DNA of 64,000 nt, from assembly GCA_021324015.1 (NCBI GenBank), contig JAJPJX010000141.1, positions 35,485-99,484 on the forward strand, read 5' to 3'. The first letter of the stretch is position 1. Each line of letters begins with the position of its first letter. The notes below the pieces were generated by a model that saw only the letters and a list, made by a program, of their open reading frames with translations, was not told where the DNA came from and searched no databases. The DNA comes from Solibacteraceae bacterium (GTDB taxonomy: Bacteria; Acidobacteriota; Terriglobia; Bryobacterales; Bryobacteraceae). The position numbers and the translations under genes are program-made. This document shows, in pieces, positions 57,645-64,000 of the stretch.

Positions 57645-60476
57645 GTGGATTTGTCAGCTTTCGATCGAATTGCATTTTCGTTGTGCATAGCCGCAGCTTC
57701 GGGAAGCGCGTTTGCCCAGGAGACGGTCAATCAAGCCAGCTTGAGCGGGCGTGTGACCGACCCGTCCGGCGCCGTCATCAGCGGGGCGAAGGTGACGGCG
57801 CGTCAGACCGAGACCAATCAGATCAGCGTCTTGTTCACGGGCCAGGACGGGCGTTACCGCTTTCCCTACCTCAGGGTGGGGCGCTACGAGATCACGGCAG
57901 GCAAGCACGGATTTACCGAGGTCATGCGTGCCGTGACGCTGACGGTGGGAGCCGCGTTCGACCTGCCGTTCTCGCTGCCGGTCGGCTCGCAAGCCACCAA
58001 CGTCACCGTGGTCTCAGAGGCACCAGTGATCGAGTCAGCACGCAGCCAGATCGCGGGTACCGTGCCGCAAACCGAAGTCCGCAGCCTCCCGCTCAACGGG
58101 CGGAACTTCCTGGATCTGGCCTTATTGATCCCCGGCGTTTCTCCGACGAACACGGCGTCGAACCAGCTCTTCGCGGAGACCTCGGCGGTTCCGGGACAGG
58201 GCCTCTCGGTGAGCAGCCAGCGGAATTTTTCCAACAGCTTCATTGTGGACGGACTCTCCGCCAACGACGACGCGGCCGGGCTGAGCGGCATCTTCTACGG
58301 TCTGGACGTGGTGAACGAGTTCCAGGTGGTGACTTCGGGCGGGCAGGCGGAGTTCGGCCGGGCGTTGGGCGGGTACATGAACATCGTCACCAAGAGCGGC
58401 ACTAACAATCTGCATGGAGACGTTTACGGTTACTTCCGGAGCCGCCGGCTCAACGCGGCCAACGCGCTATCGCATACGGTGCTCCCGCTGACGCAGGCGC
58501 AATACGGCGCGAGCGTGGGCGGGCCGATATTGCGGGATCGCACCTTCTATTTCGCCAACTTCGAGCAGCGCATGTTGAACCAGTCGGGCTTGACCACGAT
58601 CACGCCAGCGAACGTCGCCGCCATCAACGCGCGACTCCCGGCGGCCGGTTACCAGGGACCACAGATCTCGACCGGACTTTACCCAAATCCCGTTCACAAC
58701 AGTAACTTCCTGGCCAAGGTGGACCACCAGATCAGCAGCCGCGACCAGTTCAGCGCGCGCTACAGCCTGAATGATGTGCACAGCCGCAACTCACGCGGCG
58801 CGGGCGGGCTGAGCGCGCCGAGCGCTTCCGCTAATCTGGACGACACGGACCAGACGGTGGCGGTGAGCAACGTGGCAGCGTTGTCCTCGCGGACCGTGAA
58901 TGAAACGCGCGGACAGCTCACACGCAGCCGCCTCGAAGCCCAGCCGTCGGACCCGACCGGTCCGGCTGTCAGCATTGCGGGAGTCGCCTCGTTCGGCACT
59001 CTTTCGGGTTCTCCGACCGGGCGGCGCAACGATCTATACGAAGTCGTAGACAATCTGTCGCACCAGGCGGGCGCGCACGCCATCCGCGCCGGCGCGGACT
59101 TTCTGTATAACGACGACACGATTACCTTTCCGCGGTCCATTCGAGGGAGCTATTCCTTTTCCTCGCTGGCCAATTTCCTGAGCGGCACGTACAACAACTC
59201 GGGCTTCACCCAGACGTTCAAGAACTCCGTGGTGGCGCAAACCAATCCGAACATCGGCTTCTATGTTCAGGACGAGTGGAAACCGCTGGCGAACCTGACG
59301 GTGAATCTGGGGCTGCGCTACGACTTACAGTACCTGAAGACCATCGTCACGGACACGAACAACGTCTCGCCGCGGGCGGGTTTTGCCTGGTCGCCGTTCG
59401 CGTCACGCAATATCGTGATCCGGGGCGGCTTCGGCCTTTATTACGACCGCGTGCCGCTGCGGGCGTTGGCCAACGCGCTGCTCTCCGCGGGCAACACGGC
59501 CGATGCCGCCAGCCTCAGCCAGGTCAGCGTCAGCCTTTCGCCGGGGCAGGCCGGGGCTCCGTCGTTTCCGGGCATCCTGAGCAACCTGACGCTGCCGCCC
59601 GGCGTGCTGTTCAACTTCAGCACCATGGACCGGCACATGCAAAACGGTTATGCGGAGCAGGGGAACGTCGAGGTGGAAAAGCAGGTTGGGGGACATGGAA
59701 CGTTGAGCGTGGGTTATCAGCACTTGCGCGGTCTTCACCTGATCATCTCCGTGAATCAAAACGTGCCGACTTGCACGGCGGCGGGCACCAACAACGGCTG
59801 CCGGCCGAACCCGGCCTACGGCAATAACAGCCAGTATTCTTCGCTGGCGGACTCTCACTACGACGGGCTGCACGTGTCGTTCGTCGAACGTCCGGTGCGG
59901 TGGGGAAGTTATCGCGTCTCCTACACGTATTCCAAGGCTCTCGACAACGTGGGCGAGTTCTTCTTCAGCTCACCTATTGACAACTTCAACATCTGGAAGG
60001 ATTACGGACGCAGCGATGACGATCAACGGCACCGGCTCGTTTTCGACGGCTCGATCCATTCTCCGATGGCGAAGGGGCAAACACCCTGGCAGCAGTTCAG
60101 CCACGGATTCCAACTGAGCGTGATGCTGCAATACTATTCCGCGCTGCCGTTCAATATCACCGCAGGGTCGAACACGGTGCAGGGCACGGCCGCGCGGCCC
60201 ATGGTCAACGGCACGTTCATCAACCGCAACGCCGGCATGGGTTTCGACTTTTTCAATGTCAACGCACGGCTCAGCCGTACGTTTCGGTTGGCCGAGGGCG
60301 TCCGGCTGGAGGCCCTGGCGGAAGCGTTCAACCTACTCAATCACATGAACGGCGTCACCTTGAACGGCACGTTCGGCGCCGGTGCTTATCCATTCAATCC
60401 ATCGCCGGCGTTCAAGCAAATTACGGCCGTAGGCGACCCCCGCACCGCCCAACTGGCGCTGCGGCTGACTTTCTGA
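57645..60476 (+). CDS. Oar-like TonB-dependent receptor (copy 3)
   Basis: A 943-aa outer-membrane receptor starting at GTG 57645 with a strong Shine-Dalgarno (GGGAGGAGGAA). A signal peptide ends SGSAFAQ. The regulatory-like domain (QASLSGRVTDPSGAVISGAKV), plug domain (LPLNGRNFLDLALLIPGV, FIVDGLSANDDAAG, EFGRALGGYMNIVTKSG) and beta barrel ending LALRLTF follow. It sits between the paired Cys-rich microproteins and an exported SOD, so a metal complex or a redox-active compound is a reasonable ligand guess. Confidence 0.92.
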   Translation: MDLSAFDRIAFSLCIAAASGSAFAQETVNQASLSGRVTDPSGAVISGAKVTARQTETNQISVLFTGQDGRYRFPYLRVGRYEITAGKHGFTEVMRAVTLTVGAAFDLPFSLPVGSQATNVTVVSEAPVIESARSQIAGTVPQTEVRSLPLNGRNFLDLALLIPGVSPTNTASNQLFAETSAVPGQGLSVSSQRNFSNSFIVDGLSANDDAAGLSGIFYGLDVVNEFQVVTSGGQAEFGRALGGYMNIVTKSGTNNLHGDVYGYFRSRRLNAANALSHTVLPLTQAQYGASVGGPILRDRTFYFANFEQRMLNQSGLTTITPANVAAINARLPAAGYQGPQISTGLYPNPVHNSNFLAKVDHQISSRDQFSARYSLNDVHSRNSRGAGGLSAPSASANLDDTDQTVAVSNVAALSSRTVNETRGQLTRSRLEAQPSDPTGPAVSIAGVASFGTLSGSPTGRRNDLYEVVDNLSHQAGAHAIRAGADFLYNDDTITFPRSIRGSYSFSSLANFLSGTYNNSGFTQTFKNSVVAQTNPNIGFYVQDEWKPLANLTVNLGLRYDLQYLKTIVTDTNNVSPRAGFAWSPFASRNIVIRGGFGLYYDRVPLRALANALLSAGNTADAASLSQVSVSLSPGQAGAPSFPGILSNLTLPPGVLFNFSTMDRHMQNGYAEQGNVEVEKQVGGHGTLSVGYQHLRGLHLIISVNQNVPTCTAAGTNNGCRPNPAYGNNSQYSSLADSHYDGLHVSFVERPVRWGSYRVSYTYSKALDNVGEFFFSSPIDNFNIWKDYGRSDDDQRHRLVFDGSIHSPMAKGQTPWQQFSHGFQLSVMLQYYSALPFNITAGSNTVQGTAARPMVNGTFINRNAGMGFDFFNVNARLSRTFRLAEGVRLEALAEAFNLLNHMNGVTLNGTFGAGAYPFNPSPAFKQITAVGDPRTAQLALRLTF

Positions 60477-60565
60477 AAGGAACACGGCAGATGATATTGC
60501 CCTGCGGCGGCTGGAGTTTGCGCGGGAAGGCGGCAGAATTAGGGTACAAACGAAGAGGCACAAAG

Positions 60566-61255
60566 ATGATCACCAGAAGAGACGCAGTGAAGCTGACGAC
60601 GATCGGGGCGGCCGGGGCGGCCGTATCCAGAACCGCGACGGCCTACACCTTACCGAAGCTCCCCTATGCGTACGACGCGCTGGAGCCGTATATCGACGCG
60701 CAAACGATGCAGATTCATCACGACAAGCATCACCAGGCTTACGTGGACAACCTGAACAAGGCTCTGGCAGGCGATCCCGCGCTCAGTCAAACGAGCGTAG
60801 AGGACCTGTTGCGGCGTCTGGACAGCCTGCCGGCCGCGCTACGCACGGCGGTCAGAAACCAGGGCGGAGGGCACGCGAATCATTCGCTGTTGTGGCAGAC
60901 GCTCACGCCGGCGTCTAAGAGCGGAAAAGCGAGCGGCCAACTGGCGCGCGCGATCGACCAGACGTTCGGTAGCCAGCAGAAGTTCGAAGATGCGTTGAAA
61001 TCCACCGCACTGGGTGTATTCGGAAGCGGTTGGGCGTGGCTATCGCTTGACGCGGAAAATCGCCTTGTCCTGGGCGCCTTGCCGAACCAGGACAGCCCGC
61101 TATCGGCCGGCCACCGCCCACTGCTGGGTATCGACGTGTGGGAGCATGCGTATTATCTGAAGTATCAGAACCGCCGGGCGGACTATCTGGCGGCTATCCC
61201 CCATATCATCCATTGGGATTATGTTTCATCGCGTTACGAGGAGCTCGTCCGGTGA
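60566..61255 (+). CDS. sod: Tat-exported Mn/Fe superoxide dismutase
   Basis: A 229-aa SOD from ATG 60566, where a twin-arginine signal begins (MITRRDAVKLTTIGAAG); an earlier in-frame start at 60491 adds an unrelated segment. The mature part has the full Fe/MnSOD set of ligands: His in QIHHDKHHQAY, His in GGGHANHSLLW, and Asp and His in DVWEHAYYLKYQNRRADYL. The GGGHANHSLLW block favours Mn or a cambialistic enzyme. Tat export implies a folded, metal-loaded enzyme working outside the cytoplasm. It is in the Cys-rich/TonB locus and coupled (GTGA) to the next gene. Confidence 0.95.
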   Translation: MITRRDAVKLTTIGAAGAAVSRTATAYTLPKLPYAYDALEPYIDAQTMQIHHDKHHQAYVDNLNKALAGDPALSQTSVEDLLRRLDSLPAALRTAVRNQGGGHANHSLLWQTLTPASKSGKASGQLARAIDQTFGSQQKFEDALKSTALGVFGSGWAWLSLDAENRLVLGALPNQDSPLSAGHRPLLGIDVWEHAYYLKYQNRRADYLAAIPHIIHWDYVSSRYEELVR

Positions 61256-61590
61256 CTGACAACTCGGGCCGGAACTTCATGACCCGGGCGTTCACCTGGG
61301 TCACCGTGCTCGTGGCGGCAATCGCTCTGGCATCGTGCGCGCGCCGCGAAACTCCCCGCATCTACCAGCTTCGCGGGGTAGTCGTACATTTGGACCAAAC
61401 CGCGCAAGTAGCCTCCATCAAAGGCGAGAAGATCGAGGGCTGGATGGAACCGATGACCATGGACTATCCGATTCCGAACGCGGAAGAGTTCCGAGCCCTG
61501 AAAGAGGGGGACGAAATCACCGCGACAGTCCATGTCACTTCGGAGAAGTACTGGCTGACGAATGTGAAGAAGAGGCGGAACAGGACGTAG
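61252..61590 (+). CDS. CusF-like copper-binding lipoprotein
   Basis: A 112-aa protein from GTG 61252 (GTGA overlap with the SOD stop); ATG 61279 is the alternative. The signal sequence ends in a lipobox, LASC, so it is a lipoprotein. The mature domain has the CusF/copper-chaperone-like pattern: RGVVVHLDQTAQVASIKGEKIEGWMEPMTMDYP, in which W..PMTM.YP parallels the Trp and Met ligands of CusF-like proteins, then LKEGDEITATVHVT. It likely binds Cu(I) at the membrane surface. Context with SOD and Cys-rich proteins supports a metal or oxidative-stress role. Confidence 0.85.
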   Translation: MTDNSGRNFMTRAFTWVTVLVAAIALASCARRETPRIYQLRGVVVHLDQTAQVASIKGEKIEGWMEPMTMDYPIPNAEEFRALKEGDEITATVHVTSEKYWLTNVKKRRNRT

Positions 61591-61638
61591 AAATTCCCTG
61601 GGGTGTAGTTTGAAGCACTGCGCCACGGGTCGTGAGGT

Positions 61639-63594
61639 GTGGGTATGTTTGCCCTTCTGTTGCTTCTCGGCAGCTTTCATGTGGACTACGCCACCTATCT
61701 GGGCGGCTCGGGAGATGAGCGGGTTGGGGGGATTGCGGCCGATTCCGCAGGAAGCGCTTATGTTGCGGGCACGACGGACTCACCGGGCTCCTCCACCGGG
61801 TTTGTCACCAAATTGAACGCGGGCGGAAGCGCCGTCGTGTGGTCGGTACGCCTGGCAAATATGTCGGCCGACGGGATCGGCGTGGACGCGGGCGGCAACG
61901 TGTACGCGCTGGCGCATGATTCGAACTCCATCAGTTCCGTTGTGAAGGTCTCCCCGGGCGGGGAGCGCACTGTTTATTCCAAATCGCTGGGAATTCTGGC
62001 CTCCGCACTGGCGGTGGACAGCGCCGGAAATGCGTATGCCGTGGGAGGCGCAAGCGGGGGGCTGACGGCCACCGCCGGTGCGTACCAGGCGAGCGTGACT
62101 CCGGGAACCTGCCACTACGGCGCGGGAGTGGGCCTGCTGACGGGGCCGTGCGCGGACGCGTTTGTGATCAAACTCGGTCCGGACGGGAGCATCGCATACG
62201 CCACTTACCTGGGAGGCTCCGGACCGGACCAGGCGCGCGCGGCCGCAGTGGACTCCCAGGGCGACGTGTGGATCACCGGCGACACGGTATCGCCCGACTT
62301 TCCGGTGACCGCCGGCGCGTTGCAATCCAGCTTCCACGGCGAGGTCGATCTCGGGCCTCTACGATTTGGCGACGCCTTCGTAGCCAAGCTCGACCCCACG
62401 GGCGGCAAGCTGCTGTATTCCACCTACCTGGGCGGGGCAGCGCCGGAGGCGGGCATGGCGATCGCGGTGGACAGCAGCGGCGCGGCTTACGTGGCCGGCG
62501 GAACACAGTCCGCCGATTTTCCGACTACGCCCGGCGCTTACCGGCGCACGTACAGCGGCGGCAGCGCGATGCCGAGCCTTTCGGGCAATGCCTTCGCCGC
62601 CAGGTTCAGCGCGTCCGGAGCGCTGGTCTATTCGACGTTCGTCCCCGGGCCACAGGCCACCGACATCGCGGTCAACGCGCAAGGGCAGGCCTACCTCGCG
62701 AGCTCGGGGTTGTCCGTGCTGAGCGCGGACGGCTCGAATATTCTGCATTCCGCCGGTCTTTCGGGGTCGCTGGCGCTCGATGCGCAGAGCGCCGTGTACC
62801 TGGCCGGGACAAGCCTGGGGTATGTCTTCTTTCCCACGGCGGGAGCCGCCCAAACGCAGTTCGGCGGCGGGGTTTATGACGCCACGGTGGTGAAGATCGA
62901 CTTTGCGGGGCCGCCTTCGGCGTGGATCTCGAGCATCGTGAATGCCGCCAGCCTGCGCTCGGGAACGCCGCAAAACTATCCGGTGTACGACCTGGCGCCC
63001 GGTGAGATCATCACCATCTTCGGAAGCGGTTTCGACGGCCGCACGCGCCTGCTCTTCGACGGCGTGCCAGCCCCAATTCTTTACGCGCAAGAGGATCAGA
63101 TCAACGCCGTGGTGCCCTTCGAGGTGAATGGTCCGGCCACCGCCATTCTGCTCGAAGCCGGCGGCGAGACGTTCGGGCCGGGAAGGATGCAGGTTTTCGA
63201 CGCTGTGCCGGGGCTGTTCACATGGGACGGCAGCGGCAGAGGGCCGGCGGCGGTGCTGAACCAAGACGGCACGGTCAACTCTGCTGCGAACCCCGCGCCG
63301 CGCGGTTCCGTCATTTCCGTGTTTCTGACCGGCGCGGGGCGCATGAGTCCCGCGCAGGCCGATGGCTCGCTGGGACCGCTTTCGCCGCCCTTTCCGGCGG
63401 TGGCGCTGGGCGCGGCATGCTCGATCGGGCAGGTGCTTTACGCGGGCGCGGCGCCGGGGCTGGTGGCCGGAGCGGTGCAGGTGAACGTGCGGATTTCGGA
63501 GGACGTGACGCCGGGCGGCCGGGTTCCGATCGTGGTCTATATCGGGAATTACGCGAGCGGGTTTTCGGGAGATACCACGGTCGCAGTCCGTTAA
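61639..63594 (+). CDS. SBBP-repeat beta-propeller protein with Solibacter-type C-terminal domain
   Basis: A 651-aa exported protein with a short signal peptide (FALLLLLGSFHV). GTG 61639 or ATG 61645 are both possible. SBBP repeats with the core YATYLGGSGDERVGGIAADSAGSAYVAG recur about seven times to residue 420, probably one propeller. Residues about 430-651 (IVNAASLRSGTPQNY, PGEIITIFGSGF, GVPAPILYAQEDQINAVVPF) are the C-terminal domain found in large numbers in Candidatus Solibacter and relatives, which may attach proteins to the cell surface or an export system. Function unknown. Confidence 0.9.
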   Translation: MGMFALLLLLGSFHVDYATYLGGSGDERVGGIAADSAGSAYVAGTTDSPGSSTGFVTKLNAGGSAVVWSVRLANMSADGIGVDAGGNVYALAHDSNSISSVVKVSPGGERTVYSKSLGILASALAVDSAGNAYAVGGASGGLTATAGAYQASVTPGTCHYGAGVGLLTGPCADAFVIKLGPDGSIAYATYLGGSGPDQARAAAVDSQGDVWITGDTVSPDFPVTAGALQSSFHGEVDLGPLRFGDAFVAKLDPTGGKLLYSTYLGGAAPEAGMAIAVDSSGAAYVAGGTQSADFPTTPGAYRRTYSGGSAMPSLSGNAFAARFSASGALVYSTFVPGPQATDIAVNAQGQAYLASSGLSVLSADGSNILHSAGLSGSLALDAQSAVYLAGTSLGYVFFPTAGAAQTQFGGGVYDATVVKIDFAGPPSAWISSIVNAASLRSGTPQNYPVYDLAPGEIITIFGSGFDGRTRLLFDGVPAPILYAQEDQINAVVPFEVNGPATAILLEAGGETFGPGRMQVFDAVPGLFTWDGSGRGPAAVLNQDGTVNSAANPAPRGSVISVFLTGAGRMSPAQADGSLGPLSPPFPAVALGAACSIGQVLYAGAAPGLVAGAVQVNVRISEDVTPGGRVPIVVYIGNYASGFSGDTTVAVR

Positions 63595-63603
63595 ACGGGC
63601 GAT

Positions 63604-63609
63604 TACAAT
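63604..63609 (+). promoter_or_regulatory. -10 element of the aldo/keto reductase gene
   Basis: TACAAT 32 nt before the ATG at 63642; a strong GGGGAGGAGAA Shine-Dalgarno sequence follows, so this is a leadered gene. Confidence 0.45.
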
Positions 63610-63641
63610 TGGTGGAGCACTCCCTGGGGAGGAGAACACCG

Positions 63642-64000
63642 ATGACGAACCGGCGTGAATTTTTGGCCCTGCTGGGGCAACTTCTGGCGACCAAGGCGGA
63701 TGCGGCTTCCCCCGGCACGGCGGGCGAGTGGCGCAACCGGCAGCCGGGCGTGGCCTACCGGCGGCTGGGACGGACCAACTTCATGATTTCCGAAGTGGTG
63801 ATGGGCGGCAATACCATCGCTCCGGACAATTACGAGCACGTGCTGGCGGCCCTGGACCGGGGTCTCAACTACCTGGATACGGCTCCGGCCTACCCCGGCT
63901 TTCGCAGTTCAAGGCCGTTTTCGGCTCTAGCGCCAGAAAATTCCTTTTGCTTTCAACGTCGCCTCCGCCAAAATTGGCCGAAACAGGCCAGGTGAAGACC
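63642..64000 (+). CDS. Tat-exported aldo/keto reductase, partial and probably frameshifted
   Basis: The gene starts at ATG 63642 with a twin-arginine signal (NRREFLALLG) and runs off the right edge. VAYRRLGRTNFMISEVVMGG and ALDRGLNYLDTAPAY match the first strands and catalytic-Asp region of aldo/keto reductases. After TACCCCGGC the original frame gives non-family sequence and stops at 63993-63995. The frame one base off (from TTCGCAG near 63902) reads SQFKAVFGSSARKFLLLSTS, a plausible continuation, with no stop to the window end. One T lost from the T run at 63900-63902 would explain it. Substrate unknown. Confidence 0.72.

Noticed and set aside
57401..58405. 334-codon open frame overlapping the second Cys-rich gene and the TonB receptor
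   Set aside because: Out of frame with both; the receptor frame has a signal peptide, plug motifs and a strong Shine-Dalgarno sequence.

Overview
The window is GC-rich, densely coded DNA. It most likely comes from the Acidobacteriota, close to Bryobacterales / Candidatus Solibacter. The evidence is family content: three very large Oar-like TonB-dependent receptors with a carboxypeptidase-regulatory N-terminal domain, an acidobacterial-type VWA protein, an SBBP-repeat protein ending in the Solibacter-type C-terminal domain, cytochrome/Cu-monooxygenase-like fusions, and a PPC / DUF1549-DUF1553 / DUF1501 cluster of the kind also found in Planctomycetes. No rRNA, tRNA, CRISPR array, transposase or phage module was found. 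Gene names are from motif recognition only; no database search was run.

Layout. 0-6.5 kb: the 5' end of an S1/P1-type nuclease, a 14-blade WD40 protein, a zinc-ribbon microprotein, a sugar-phosphate isomerase-like protein, a thioesterase, and a compact operon of a MoaD-MoaE fusion, a VWA protein, an Hfq-like Sm protein and an inositol-monophosphatase-family enzyme. 6.5-9.7 kb: glycogen debranching enzyme and DNA polymerase IV. 9.7-12.7 kb: a structured intergenic region, hemD, and a split F0 ATP-synthase operon (two small accessory subunits, a, c) with no F1 genes. 12.7-13.4 kb: a DUF433/DUF5615 antitoxin-toxin pair. 13.5-23.9 kb: an M20 peptidase, then PPC, DUF1549/1553, DUF1501, SDR and HMBD genes, then two related cytochrome c genes on the other strand. 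24-28.5 kb: an operon rpiB-deoC-(GAF-GAF-PP2C)-lysA whose RpiB and DeoC carry N-terminal extensions like those of microcompartment cargo. 28.5-31.4 kb: a NicO-type metal exporter, a broken second DUF433/DUF5615 pair and two orphan genes in lower-GC accessory DNA. 31.5-36.4 kb: an enolase-superfamily enzyme and a DUF4331-TPR-HEAT operon. 36.4-48.4 kb: aminotransferase, cytochrome c, DUF2064 glycosyltransferase, two TonB receptors and pyruvate carboxylase. 48.4-54.7 kb: ArsA-type ATPase with a small partner, tadA, and a MacB-like four-gene ABC exporter. 54.7-56.6 kb: purH and a frameshifted gene. 56.7-61.6 kb: the most unusual locus, two tandem paralogous Cys-rich membrane-anchored microproteins, a TonB receptor, a Tat-exported superoxide dismutase and a CusF-like lipoprotein. 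61.6-64 kb: an SBBP-repeat protein and a Tat-exported aldo/keto reductase that runs off the edge and looks frameshifted.

Expression signals are a theme. At least ten genes have a -10 hexamer ending only 6-10 nt before the start codon and no Shine-Dalgarno sequence, which predicts leaderless mRNAs. Others (TonB receptors, DUF1501, DUF4331, aldo/keto reductase) have strong purine-rich Shine-Dalgarno sequences. Three divergent gene pairs share nearly palindromic -10 elements. Three frameshifts (about 30.4, 56.6 and 63.9 kb) sit at short homopolymers, so sequencing or assembly indels should be excluded before they are called pseudogenes.
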